Assembly (NCBI RefSeq): GCF_001640025.1
Contig: NC_031672.1
Location: forward strand, 5,766,001-5,830,000
Direction: 5' to 3'
Length of the DNA stretch: 64,000 bases
Source: Sugiyamaella lignohabitans
Lineage: Eukaryota; Ascomycota; Dipodascomycetes; Dipodascales; Trichomonascaceae
The translations under genes were made by a program, and so were the position numbers. Each line of letters starts with the position of its first letter. Position 1 is the stretch's first letter. Below, piece after piece: positions 39,801-49,394 of this stretch. The notes under the pieces were generated by a model. It was not told the DNA's origin. It saw only the letters and a list, made by a program, of their open reading frames with translations, and ran no database searches.

Positions 39801-40062
39801 TCAAAAATGCTTCATGAGATACAGGAATTTCGTTGGCTTCGAGTGTTGATAGTGACAAGGAGCCAGATGACGCTGTTTCGGACGATGCGGTTATGCCTGA
39901 TGGAGACAACGTTCTGCTGCGGCCATTGTCGTCGTCGCCCGTGTCAGAGACCTGACTTTGCACTATTTGGCCAATGCAAAAGCCAGTTCCCCGGTCCGTC
40001 CAGACATTGTCCACATTCTCATAAATCTTGACCTTCCAAGGAGATGTAGGAATCTCGGTCAT
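36876..40062 (-). CDS. PSY2: Protein phosphatase 4 regulatory subunit 3 (Psy2/SMEK), three exons
   Basis: Exons 39312-40062, 39178-39255 and 36876-39067 splice to 1006 aa in one frame. The junctions read ...RIMKMF|FLMNDNSLLE... and ...GVIGMLE|YDPDFPRLKANH, which restores the conserved SMEK sequence. Psy2 targets PP4 (Pph3) to substrates such as gamma-H2A and Rad53 after DNA damage. Residues about 1-110 are the EVH1/RanBD-like domain (VDNVWTDRGTGFCIGQIV), then the SMEK domain (about 170-370; DESKFKEVIPIGDSYIREKI, TFWLQFLKDVVLARLLDDPT), ARM/HEAT-type helices up to about 720, and a disordered Ser/Asp-rich tail with a basic end (GGHLRRTLATAGKKLSVTFK). The ATG at 40062 is chosen (MTEIPTSPWKV). Introns are 56 and 110 nt; the second contains a GC element. 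Confidence 0.95.
39068..39177 (-). other. PSY2 intron 2 (110 nt) carrying a GC element
   Basis: Donor GTAAGT (39177-39172), branch GCTAAC, acceptor CAG ending at 39068. The GC arm occupies about half of it. Confidence 0.93.
39110..39161 (+). repeat. GC palindromic element, solo arm inside PSY2 intron
   Basis: Forward arm GCCTCCGGCGG then CTGGGCTCCTCCCAG, ending in a divergent hairpin GCCAGCTTTGCTGGC. It is spliced out of PSY2. Confidence 0.85.
39256..39311 (-). other. PSY2 intron 1 (56 nt)
   Basis: Donor GTAAGT (39311-39306), branch TACTAAC, acceptor GCAG ending at 39256. Phase 1. Confidence 0.93.
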
Positions 40063-41888
40063 TGTCGAGAAGCGAAACTGAATCGCGCACAAACGTGCGT
40101 CTACTTATAGATTTACCAGCTTATTGAAGGTCGTGACAATAAAAACAGATGATACAGTACTCGTTAATTTACCTTGGTCTTGTGATACGTGATACTAATT
40201 GATTGCGATTAATTGCTCGATCCCAAGACCAGTTTATAAGTTGATCTAACTTGTCACTTGGTTGAGTATTCGATACAGCTCAGTTGATCAGTAGAACACA
40301 AGCCAATTACAAGTTACACCAACTCTCACGAAGCAAATTACAGTGAGCTGATTTCACACCCCTTACAAACTGAAAAATGGTGATATTGTCGCTGTTGGCT
40401 GTCTTAGCAATCAGTTCTTCGCCAGTACTTGCGCACTTCAAATTCGATAACCCAGTGTTGGTCAAGTAACAGCTTACTAACCACAAGCTCTCAGTGACAA
40501 GCAATCAAAGCCACTAGAGTAAACAAAAATACAATACAATACGAGCTGTCAAGTAACAACAGGATCTTGATATTCCAGCCAGCTACTAATCTTCACTTCG
40601 TGGGACAACTTCGGTAATAGATCCCGTGATCTTAAACCAACCACCTGGTTCTCAAACACTATTCAATGCGTAATCCCTAGTATTGGATAAGGCTGTTGAG
40701 TTGCCAATTCCAGAAAACAGGCTTGTGCTACTGTGTTTAGTTCGTTCTTAGGCACGTACCATACACCAGTTTGAATCCGAAATATGTATGTCAAGCAAAC
40801 CGCGTCGCTCTTAGCCTGCTGCGAGGGCTGCTGCTGCCAAATGTACCTGCTGCAGAGTTGCATTTCGCCGTGCGATGAACTGCGCCCGCCGCGTCGGTCG
40901 GTTCTGCCGAGCAAAAGGGTCTCGACCACACGAGAATGAGCTGGAACCTGGTTTCTAAATTATCTAAATTTTTTATCGTTTTTTTTATTTAGCCTTTATT
41001 ACTCGATTTTGAATGTTCGATTTTGGTTTTTGCTACTAGTAGTAAACTATTTAGTAAATTTTGCAATCTCTACCCTCTTGAAAAAGCTCCTAATCAATAT
41101 CTTAGCCAAGAACACCTGCATGACAAGACCAGATGTCGGAATCTTCCATGAAAGTGACTGTTCGACACAAGAAAGAATTATTTTGACAACCGAGATGCAT
41201 TCTCAAGAGTATAATTACTTGGCATTTGGAAGTTTATATCCTTGGGAACTCGTGTGCTCAAACTGTAAATGTTTGTATGCGCACATTCCAAATATAGCAC
41301 ACTCCGCACAACCGGGAGAATCAGTAGATAAGCTTAACTATCAGTAACATTATGCTTGGCCGATAACTGCTCGAGCATACTGTACATCGCATGATAACTT
41401 AAGTTGATCACATGTCAACAGTTTTTAATATTTATATACCGTATCTAAGGCTTTTTGAACTGTTTATTATTCCTTGGCTAGTTTGCTAGCCCAGTAGCTA
41501 ATTAAGTTTGAATTGAAGTGGTATGCCGGATTGGGATTAAATTAGCAGTACATGATGCAGGGATTGGGAGTAAGAGAAGCAGAGAAGCAAACGGTAGAGC
41601 GTTTCTTCTCAAATCTCGATAGCGGTTAGGGCGTTTATAATACTAAACTTCATCTACAGTACGATTAGTAGGTAGGAGAGGAGATCAGTAAATAAACATA
41701 CTATATTCAAGACTTAGTTCAATTCTTAGTTCAATATTAATTCAACTCCTGTTCAATTATTAGGTCAATCCTGGTTCAGCTGTTGGTTCAATTCTTGATT
41801 CAATATTAATCCAACTCCTGTTCAATCATCAGGTTTGTTCCACTTGTTACATTTGGTTTCATCTTAGTCTTGCAACGTCGTGTCCTTG
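40063..41888. other. 1.8-kb divergent intergenic region
   Basis: No gene supported and no GC element. Contains a 69-bp tandem duplication at 41717-41834 and AT-rich DNA near 40960-41000 and 41410-41470. A 112-aa ORF at 41009-41347 has no recognisable features. Confidence 0.5.
41717..41834. repeat. 69-bp tandem duplication with GTTCAAT sub-repeats
   Basis: Two copies starting at 41717 and 41786, about 85-90% alike by eye (GTTCAATTCTTAGTTCAATA versus GTTCAATTCTTGATTCAATA). Each is built of shorter GTTCAAT/CAACTCCT sub-units. Ends about 55 bp before the next gene's ATG. Confidence 0.85.
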
Positions 41889-42971
41889 ATGAGCTCAATG
41901 GAAGATGAGTTTGAAAAATCCTTAGAAGAAGCCTTTCTTAGTGCCAATAAATCTAAACAGGACTCGAGGACTGTGCGAGAGCTAGAAAAGGCTAAAGCAG
42001 CAGCCGAAGAAGAGGCTCTCGCTGCTCGTAAATCAAAGTTCAAGCCAATTGGACATAAACTTGCAAATGAGTCCAAGAAGGAAACAATACTGAAAATAGA
42101 GAGTGATGGACAAGCTGGTACTGTTAAAGTGAAATACGTTCGAGGGCCAGATGGAAAGCTGAAAAAGAAAGTAAAACGTGCTAAACCAAAGGCAGAACAA
42201 TTTGCCATGGAGAATGCAACCGCTGAACCACAATTGATATCGAAAAAGCCTAGTGAAGAGTCTGGAAAGAACGGAGGGCCTGACATAACTTCGACCACCA
42301 AACAAGAGCCAGCTACGTTAATAGATACCGACACGACAGCTGTCCCGAAGAATGTGGAGGTTCCACCATCTATAGATACAGAGCTCAAATTGTCGAAATC
42401 TGACAATTTGAAAGAGACAATTTCACAGAACAAAAAAGATGATGTTCAAAACAGTTCCAAAATACAATTAGAAAATATCGAGAAAGAAGATTCCACGAAG
42501 TCGCCAATTATATCGAATCCAATATTGACTTCTACAAGACCAGAACACGAGCCAGAGTCACTATTCTCAGATGACGACTCTTCTGATTATAACCCATTTG
42601 ACGATGGCCCACAATGCCAGGGAGGCACTCACCAGACAGAATATAATGATGGAGACGATAAGCAAAAGGACTATTTCAAGGGCCTTCGACTAGGTGCAAC
42701 CACCTCAACTGGTTCTGAAGTACCGTCCACAGGCTCTATAGACCAGGGTATTCTTGGTGCCCTCAAGGCTGTCTCTGAGAAAAAAACTGCCCAACTTTCG
42801 CAGTCTCCAGCTGCTGGTACATTTGGAGGTGTCCTAGCCGGACACAATTCTGCTACAGACAACTATGATTCATATGACGTTGATCTGGATATGGGAGGAG
42901 AAGGCAAGTGGGACGATGGAGATGACTCTGATGACCCTCAAGATCGCAAAAAGCGGCGCCGTCGACGCTAA
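41889..42971 (+). CDS. Charged protein of unknown function, probably nuclear
   Basis: 360 aa from the ATG at 41889 (MSSMEDEFEKSLEEAF); the upstream in-frame GTG is not a credible start. I do not recognise the family. The N-terminus is a predicted amphipathic helix or coiled coil (about 3-50: VRELEKAKAAAEEEALAARK). A short, possibly structured segment follows (about 65-105: GTVKVKYVRGPDGKLKKKVK), then a Ser/Glu/Lys-rich disordered middle, an acidic patch (SLFSDDDSSDYNPFDDG) and a C-terminal acidic-then-basic end (DDSDDPQDRKKRRRRR) that looks like a nuclear localisation signal. It converges on SWC3 with 275 bp between stop codons and no GC element there. Confidence 0.8.
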   Translation: MSSMEDEFEKSLEEAFLSANKSKQDSRTVRELEKAKAAAEEEALAARKSKFKPIGHKLANESKKETILKIESDGQAGTVKVKYVRGPDGKLKKKVKRAKPKAEQFAMENATAEPQLISKKPSEESGKNGGPDITSTTKQEPATLIDTDTTAVPKNVEVPPSIDTELKLSKSDNLKETISQNKKDDVQNSSKIQLENIEKEDSTKSPIISNPILTSTRPEHEPESLFSDDDSSDYNPFDDGPQCQGGTHQTEYNDGDDKQKDYFKGLRLGATTSTGSEVPSTGSIDQGILGALKAVSEKKTAQLSQSPAAGTFGGVLAGHNSATDNYDSYDVDLDMGGEGKWDDGDDSDDPQDRKKRRRRR

Positions 42972-43246
42972 GAATTTCCACGCTTTTTATTCTAGAAGAG
43001 CGAGTTTCTATAAGGTATTATGTATTATGTTAAAATCGACGGACTGATAGACCGTAACTATCTGTTTTTTCAGTATTATCTTGCTTTTCGCATAAGTCTT
43101 CACCCTAAACCCTAGACGTTCAGTCCTTTGGTCAACCATCAGACTCATAGAGTTCTGACGAGCATACCTCAAAATCATGTAATGACTGATGACAAATAAA
43201 TATGTTAAATTATCTAATATACTGTTGTATGATTGTTCGAGTTTCA

Positions 43247-46057
43247 TTAATCATGCCCCACGGGAGTGTCCTGGTTCTTCAAAGAGTCAGATGTATCGTT
43301 ACTACTTGATTTCTCTAAATCACCATTGTCACCGTTGGTGGTCTCTTTCTTGTCGTCTTCCTCCTTGCTATCTAACTTTTCTACCTTCTCTTTGTCATTC
43401 TCAGCAAGCTCTTTCTTCTCGACTTCTCCCTCCTTACTTTCAATATCTTCCTGCGGTTCCTTATCATCGATATCCATCTTATCAATATTTTCTTTCTTGA
43501 CCACATAATCTTTATTACCAGTATTATGGTCTTTTCCATCGCCCCCTTCTTTCTTTTCCTTTCCATCTTCACCTTCTTCGCCTTTCTTTTCCTCTCCGAC
43601 TTCACCTTCTTTGGCTTTCTTTGCCTCGCTATCTTCACCTTCTTTGGTTTTACTTTCCTCCCCATCTTCACCTTCTTTAGTTCTACTTTCCACCCCATCT
43701 TCGCCTTCTTTCTTAACTGGTGCTTTCCTTGGCCTTTTAGGTGTATTCTCACCATCTACTTCACCTTCCTCCCTCCTTCTCCGGGGCTTGTATTGTCTAC
43801 GAGGAGCAATTACAGCGCCCTCTGGAAGTTTGGGTCCCTCATCTAATGTGTCAATTAAGTCGATGTCAGTACTATCAATCTGATACCAAACGGAAAAGTC
43901 TTTAGTGCGAACACCTTTTTTCAAGATCTCCTCCATTCGTTGTACCACTTTCTTTTGCCTGTTAACTCCCTTCTCGACAATTTGAAGAGATCGAGGAGGA
44001 ATGTTTCTCATTGCAATTGTTAGAGGAGTGAAATAAATTATTGGTTCGGCTGTAGGAGGGAGAGGTGCTCGTTCTGATTCACGTTTCTTCGATTTCGATG
44101 ATCGCTTGCTAGAATTGTTGGCAACTTCGGGCTTTACCTCAGGTACCACCTCCTTGGTAGCTAGAAATGAAAGCAAAATCTCACCATTTGGCAACACCTC
44201 CATAATTGAGTCCTTTGGAAGAACATACCTATCAGCTGGATTATCCTTGAACTCAAATACAATGATAATATGTTTGAGGGTTCGTTTCAGAGTATAGTTG
44301 TTGCGGACTTTCTTGTTGGGATCGGCTGCTTTTGGTGTTCTGGGAGCTTTAGGCTGTTTGGGTGGTTTGGGGGCTTTTGGTGGCTTGGGCGGTTTAGGAG
44401 GTTTAGGAGGCCTGACCTGTTGCCTCATTGCTTGATAGTTATACTGTCTTGCTAACAGTTCTTCAGGCATTGGCATACTTCTTGCACGGTTGATATACAC
44501 TTGAAATGAAGCAATTTGGGCTGGGGCGGCACTGCCAGAGGCAACAATTTTCATCAAATCGTTCAAATACGGGTCCCTGGCGGCAATATACTGAAGTTTA
44601 AGAATTGTTGCTTGGTTATTAGGACTGGTTATGGGTTCAGGAGCGGCAGGAGGTGGTCTTGGAACGATTTGTTGCCGTGGTGGTTGGCCAGGTTGCAATG
44701 GAGGACCAGGAGCAAGCGGTCTCTGCACAGCAGGTGCACCAGCTGAACCAGGCTGTCCAGGTATCGTCGGTCTTGCTCCAGGTACGGAAGCTGCAGAGAC
44801 GGGGGAAGCAGAAGGAGCAGCTGCTGGATTTATAGCCTGTCTTTGGGGTTGGATTTGAGATACCGGAGTAGGCTGGTTTCCAGTAGTCGTCTGAGGTCTT
44901 ACAGGAGTAGGAACTGGTGGTTGGGTAGTATTAGTAGTAGGAGTGGATGTTGCTGACGGTGTTGAGGATGAAGAAGAAGATGAAGTGGTGTCAGCTTGGT
45001 GAGTTGTGGGTACTACAGGGTGACTTGCTACTGGGGGTAAAGGCTGTCCAGTAGCTACTTGAGGAGTCACAGTAAGTACTGGTGTTCTAATAGGGGTCAC
45101 ATGTGTCGCACTGGGTGGGCCAGGAGCTGTAGTTACTGGTGGTTGAGCTACAGGAACTTGCGCAATAGGGGCCGTTTGTTGAGCCACGTTTGGAGAAGGC
45201 TGTACAGGAGCAGTTGGAACAACTCGTGCAGGAGGAGCACCAGTAGTATTTAAGCCTGGATTATTTACAGTAGGTGGGTTAGAGCTTGAAGTGTTCACTA
45301 GAGGAGGTGCTGGAACTGGCCCAGTTGTAACTACGCTTGGGTTTGGGGTAGGAGCCGAGACAGGAGCTGGACCTGGAGCTGGAGCTGGAGAGTTGATTGG
45401 AGCTCCAGCTTGACCAGCGACTGGAACAGGTCTTGGTCCTGCTATATTTGAGGCTCCTGGAGGGCCTGCAGCAGCCGGGTTCATTGGACTGGCTGTATTA
45501 GGCACATTAGGAGCTCCAGGAGGACCAGCTCCAGGTATAGGCTCCTCTTCTTCTTCACTATCGTCTTCAGGATTCTCATCCTTGACAACAAACAACCTGA
45601 CATCGAATATATGTGGACCCATGATCATGTTGCATTCGCAGAGTTTGTTCATCTTTTCTCTTACAGCCGAATCACCAGTTGGCAATTTACGACCTCGTGG
45701 TGGTCTAGTCCAAAACTTCTTAAACATACCACCCAAAAGCCAGCTGTTTCGCGACTTTTCAATCGAATACGACAATGACTGACATTCTTCAAGAGGCAGA
45801 GGATGCTCTAGAGCCGAGTAATCAGGTAATGATTCAGACACTGGTGTACCATCCACGACTGTATATGGATACTTTTGTTTGGGAGTTTCTGCGGTGGGTG
45901 TTGCCACCTTCCTTCCAGATGGTGGTGCGGATTTTTTTTCATTTTTCTTGACTGGAGTAGAAGAGGGTTCGGTCTTGACTAACGGAGATTCTTCTCGCTC
46001 GTGTTGTTGGAGACTTTGAATCCGCCGCGAACTTCGTCGGGGAGCAGGAGATTCCAT
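43247..46057 (-). CDS. SWC3: SWR1 chromatin-remodelling complex subunit Swc3
   Basis: Swc3 is part of SWR1, which exchanges H2A for H2A.Z. Three blocks match yeast Swc3: residues about 62-160 (SYSIEKSRNSWLLGGMFKKF, REKMNKLCECNMIMGPHIFD, VRLFVVKDE), a central helix pair (ARDPYLNDLMKIVASGSAAP, AQIASFQVYINRAR) and a C-terminal block (IIIVFEFKDNPADRYVLPKD, IYFTPLTIAMRNIPPRSLQI, MEEILKKGVRTKDFSVWYQI). At 936 aa it is about 300 residues longer than S. cerevisiae Swc3 (about 625). Extra length comes from a Pro/Ala/Val/Thr-rich insert (about 170-480), a PKPPK repeat tract, and an acidic tail with five or six 11-residue repeats (KEGEDGEESKT type). ATG at 46057. Confidence 0.88.
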   Translation of the reverse strand: MESPAPRRSSRRIQSLQQHEREESPLVKTEPSSTPVKKNEKKSAPPSGRKVATPTAETPKQKYPYTVVDGTPVSESLPDYSALEHPLPLEECQSLSYSIEKSRNSWLLGGMFKKFWTRPPRGRKLPTGDSAVREKMNKLCECNMIMGPHIFDVRLFVVKDENPEDDSEEEEEPIPGAGPPGAPNVPNTASPMNPAAAGPPGASNIAGPRPVPVAGQAGAPINSPAPAPGPAPVSAPTPNPSVVTTGPVPAPPLVNTSSSNPPTVNNPGLNTTGAPPARVVPTAPVQPSPNVAQQTAPIAQVPVAQPPVTTAPGPPSATHVTPIRTPVLTVTPQVATGQPLPPVASHPVVPTTHQADTTSSSSSSSTPSATSTPTTNTTQPPVPTPVRPQTTTGNQPTPVSQIQPQRQAINPAAAPSASPVSAASVPGARPTIPGQPGSAGAPAVQRPLAPGPPLQPGQPPRQQIVPRPPPAAPEPITSPNNQATILKLQYIAARDPYLNDLMKIVASGSAAPAQIASFQVYINRARSMPMPEELLARQYNYQAMRQQVRPPKPPKPPKPPKAPKPPKQPKAPRTPKAADPNKKVRNNYTLKRTLKHIIIVFEFKDNPADRYVLPKDSIMEVLPNGEILLSFLATKEVVPEVKPEVANNSSKRSSKSKKRESERAPLPPTAEPIIYFTPLTIAMRNIPPRSLQIVEKGVNRQKKVVQRMEEILKKGVRTKDFSVWYQIDSTDIDLIDTLDEGPKLPEGAVIAPRRQYKPRRRREEGEVDGENTPKRPRKAPVKKEGEDGVESRTKEGEDGEESKTKEGEDSEAKKAKEGEVGEEKKGEEGEDGKEKKEGGDGKDHNTGNKDYVVKKENIDKMDIDDKEPQEDIESKEGEVEKKELAENDKEKVEKLDSKEEDDKKETTNGDNGDLEKSSSNDTSDSLKNQDTPVGHD
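43563..43727. repeat. 33-bp coding minisatellite in SWC3
   Basis: Five 33-bp units with starts at 43563, 43596, 43629, 43662 and 43695, encoding the 11-residue KEGEDGxExKx repeat. Period exactly three codons times eleven. Confidence 0.9.
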
Positions 46058-46312
46058 ATTAAAAATACATAAACCCTGATCAAACCTTTCAAATCCCCTA
46101 TAAAATTACCATTCTAGAGATGATACAATTGATATTCACAGTCTGCTATGGCGTAGTTTCTCGGTGTACAGTAGATTCACAGGCAGATCGCGAAGTTATA
46201 ACATGCAAACAAACAATGCGGCGCGTGAGGCGCCAGTCCCTGCTTGAAGCACGAAGTTCTCTTGCGCCATTTCCCATGAATAAAAAGATATCCATTTAAA
46301 AATCGAGAATCT

Positions 46313-46366
46313 CTCCTGCGAAGCAGGAGCTACGGGGTCTGGGGCAGAGCCCCAGCCGCCGGAGGC
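46313..46366 (-). repeat. GC palindromic element, solo arm (A)
   Basis: Reverse arm: A hairpin, then GGGGTCTGGGGCAGAGCCCC and the GCCGCCGGAGGC end. Lies 47 bp downstream of the PRD1 stop. Confidence 0.9.
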
Positions 46367-46412
46367 ATGTCCCCAAGCAAAAAATGAAGGAAAATAGACA
46401 ATTCTTAAATAA

Positions 46413-48719
46413 CTAAGCAACGATGCCGAGCTCATGGAGGAATGCGTCGTTATTAGGCTTGCGGCCCAAGAAGTCTTCAAGAAGAAGAGTTTGATCGACA
46501 GAACCGCCACGACCAATAACTTTGTCGCGATACTCGGCACCGACAGTGGGACTCATAGGGTCAGCCTTAAACTTGGAGTGGTACATGTCACAAGCAAACA
46601 CCTCAGACCACATGTATCCGTAGTAGCCAGAGTCGTAACCACCCATGATGTGGCCAAAAGTAGAATATCCATAAGTAAACTCACCACCCTGGCTGAGACC
46701 AATGACCTTTTCCTTGACTTCGTTCCAGAGCTTGGCAATATCAACGTCGCCATCAGTTGATGTGTGTAGACTAAGGTCGAAAATGCCGAACGACAGTTGA
46801 CGAAGAGTAGCAATGGCTCCATTAACATGTTTAGAACGAATAAGCGAGTCAATAAGCTCGTCGTCAAGTTTCTTGCTGGGATCTGTGTAGTGGCCAGACA
46901 ATTGCTTGAGCTGATCCTTGTTCCAGGTCCAGAATTCAAGCATTTGTGAAGGAGCCTCGACAAAGTCCCAGTCTACCGATGTACCGCTGAAACGAGCGTA
47001 CTTGGCATCTCCTACAAGATCGTGAAGTCCGTGACCAAGTTCATGGAAAAATGTAGTAACCTCCGAGTGCTTGAGCAGCGATGGTTTGGTCTCAGTAGGT
47101 TTGGAGAAATTACACACAAGGGCTGTCGAGGGATAGTTAACAGAGCCATCGGGATAGTGGAATCGCTTTGTTAATGAGAAATTGGCAGCATGTCCATACT
47201 TATTGTCTCTAGGGTGCATATCAAGGTAAAGATAACCAACAAATTGGTTGGTGTCCTTTCTCCACACCGCGAAAAGATGCACATCCTCGTGCCATAATAA
47301 CGACGAGTCGACCTTGGTAGGAACAAACTCAAGATCGAACAGAACTGAAAATATATCGAGCATGCCATCGATGGTTTGATTGAGTGGGAAATACTCGGAA
47401 ATCTTTTCATCGTCGACTTGGTATTTCCGTTCAAGTAGGAGGTTGTTGTAGTATGAGTGGTCCCAACTGTAAAGCTGATCATGAGGGCCCTCACTCGACT
47501 TGGCAACACCAGGCTCACTACGGTGTTCATTCTTAAGAGCAATGAGATTATCAACCTCCTCTTTACCCTTGGCAGAAGCTCTATTTCGCAAGTCTTGTAA
47601 GAAAGAGTTGACAATCTCAGGCGACTTGGCCATTCGCTCTTCCAAAACAAACTCAGAGTGGTTCTTGTATCCTAGTAACTTAGCAGCTTGAGCACGCAAT
47701 GTGATGGCCTTCTTCACCAGCTCCTTGTTATCAAGAACACGGTTCTCATACCCGATATAAGCGGTCTTTCTCGTAGCATCGTTTTCAGCATACTTCATAA
47801 GAGGAAGATAGTCTGGGTACTTGAAAGTAACTTTGTACTTTCCAGAATCCTCCTGGAACTGATATCTTTCAAGAATAGACTCTGGAACTCCCTTCAACTC
47901 TTCTTTGGTGAACAGGAGGAATCCAGTTTCTTCAGCGAGTTGTTTAGAGAACTTGATAGAATTGCTAGACAACTCTTTACGAAGCTCACTGACCTTGTCT
48001 CTGGTCTCCTTATCCAGAGCAAGACCGTTTCTTCTGAATTTGGTTTCCAGTTTCTCCACCAATCGAATCGACTCGGGATCAAGAGTCTTTGTCAATTGTG
48101 GCAGATCATCATAGACTTTCTTAATAGACTTGTAAACGTCTTCACGACTGCCAGCCTCAATTGTATAATTTTCGATTTTCTCTTCAGCATCGGCACTAGC
48201 TTCACGCAAAGCCTTGTCAGCAGAAACATGGTGATAGAATCCCAAGATGCACTGTTCATTAATAATATCGTTTTCATTCAAAGCATACTTGAGAATGACA
48301 TTTTCGAAAGTAGGATTCTCTTCAGCAGCAATTTCATCCTCGATTTTCTTGCTTCTCGCCAAAAGAGCCTCCTGTCTCTCTTTAATTTCGTCAGCAGTGA
48401 TCTCCCAACGAAGAGGAGCAACTGGAGGTTGCCTTGAAGCAGACTTGACAGTACCACTAGCAGCAGCAGACATTGTATTAATATTTCTAGTGATAGTACC
48501 AGATGGTCCTGTGTAATAATAAGGAGTAGTAGAAAGGTTACGCACGAATCGATCCCTAGTAGCCGATGGAGACGACCGAGCAGTCAAGATCTGATGTTGA
48601 CGATAGTATTGTTTCTGGTGAAAATAATAGCCGCTACCCAACCAATTGGCGCTAGCAGACCGCTCTTTTAATGAGAAACTTCGAATATTAGCTCTCAACA
48701 AAGCGCGTGGGGTTTTCAT
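46413..48719 (-). CDS. PRD1: Saccharolysin / thimet oligopeptidase (M3 metallopeptidase)
   Basis: Zinc oligopeptidase that degrades short peptides, including cleaved presequence peptides. The HExxH motif is intact in TFFHELGHGLHDL (His559, Glu560, His563), with the third zinc ligand in the downstream SQMLEFWTW helix (Glu). M3 family sequence runs the full length (about 95-768). The ATG at 48719 gives 768 aa with an Arg/Ser-rich N-terminus lacking acids (MKTPRALLRANIRSFSLK) that looks like a mitochondrial presequence, ending near RNLSTTP. An internal ATG at 48473 (Met83, MSAAASGTVKSASRQ) would make a cytosolic form close to the yeast Prd1 length (712). Both may be used. Confidence 0.93.
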   Translation of the reverse strand: MKTPRALLRANIRSFSLKERSASANWLGSGYYFHQKQYYRQHQILTARSSPSATRDRFVRNLSTTPYYYTGPSGTITRNINTMSAAASGTVKSASRQPPVAPLRWEITADEIKERQEALLARSKKIEDEIAAEENPTFENVILKYALNENDIINEQCILGFYHHVSADKALREASADAEEKIENYTIEAGSREDVYKSIKKVYDDLPQLTKTLDPESIRLVEKLETKFRRNGLALDKETRDKVSELRKELSSNSIKFSKQLAEETGFLLFTKEELKGVPESILERYQFQEDSGKYKVTFKYPDYLPLMKYAENDATRKTAYIGYENRVLDNKELVKKAITLRAQAAKLLGYKNHSEFVLEERMAKSPEIVNSFLQDLRNRASAKGKEEVDNLIALKNEHRSEPGVAKSSEGPHDQLYSWDHSYYNNLLLERKYQVDDEKISEYFPLNQTIDGMLDIFSVLFDLEFVPTKVDSSLLWHEDVHLFAVWRKDTNQFVGYLYLDMHPRDNKYGHAANFSLTKRFHYPDGSVNYPSTALVCNFSKPTETKPSLLKHSEVTTFFHELGHGLHDLVGDAKYARFSGTSVDWDFVEAPSQMLEFWTWNKDQLKQLSGHYTDPSKKLDDELIDSLIRSKHVNGAIATLRQLSFGIFDLSLHTSTDGDVDIAKLWNEVKEKVIGLSQGGEFTYGYSTFGHIMGGYDSGYYGYMWSEVFACDMYHSKFKADPMSPTVGAEYRDKVIGRGGSVDQTLLLEDFLGRKPNNDAFLHELGIVA

Positions 48720-49394
48720 TAAAACAAAAGGAAATTGTCCCTGACGACCAGCCGATATTTATACTAATTCCAATCGATCACCCCAGTGCCGTACCCTCTA
48801 AAGCCATGCCACACCACGAACCTAAAATCGGGATCAGCCGTCCCTTGCGGCATATGCACCAGGGATCAATTCAGGATCCCCATTTCCAGCGGGTGATGAC
48901 TGACACACTCGGGGATTTACAACCCTGGTGAGGGAGGTTAATTTCGGGCTGGGGTGTGCCTCCGGCGGCTGGGGCTCTGCCCCAGACCCCGTGGCTCCTC
49001 TCGCTTCGCTCGAGTCGTTTGCGTCGGCGGTCCCAGCAATCTCCTGCGAAGCAGGAGCTACGGGGTCTGGGGCAGAGCCCCAGCCGCCGGAGGCAGAACC
49101 ACCCCCTGAGGAGTAAAACTGTCACCCCTGGAATCGCCCCGTGAAGAGCCCGGAGATACCCCGGTTGTTTGGTTTTATGCGCCCCGCATGTTTTGTCGCG
49201 GCTACTAGTACCCCACACTGGGCTGCAGGTCCTTCGAAAGCCGACGTTAGCCGGTCATGTGGGGCATGATTATTTCGTATTTCGGAAGTATTTAAAAACA
49301 CCAGCTTCCCCGAGAGTGCCAGTTGGTGAAGAAATTTGTCAGCTCGCGTCGTTGAATCCGTTTCTCAGTGATATAAAGAGCAGAAAGACCAAGT
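48720..49394. other. Divergent promoter region PRD1 / BCKDH E2 with a GC element
   Basis: No gene. One complete GC element (48958-49094) lies between two divergent genes, so it is not next to any 3' end. Confidence 0.65.
48958..49094. repeat. GC palindromic element, complete (B + A), 137 bp
   Basis: Forward arm with CTGGGGCTCTGCCCCAG and perfect B hairpin (CTCCTCTCGCTTCGCTCGAG), interior GCGTCGGCGGTCCCAGCAAT, reverse arm with A hairpin. One of the cleanest copies. Confidence 0.97.

Noticed and set aside
39250..40092. N-terminal PSY2 fragment as a separate gene
   Set aside because: Two introns with canonical signals join it to the large downstream ORF and restore conserved SMEK sequence, so the pieces are one gene.
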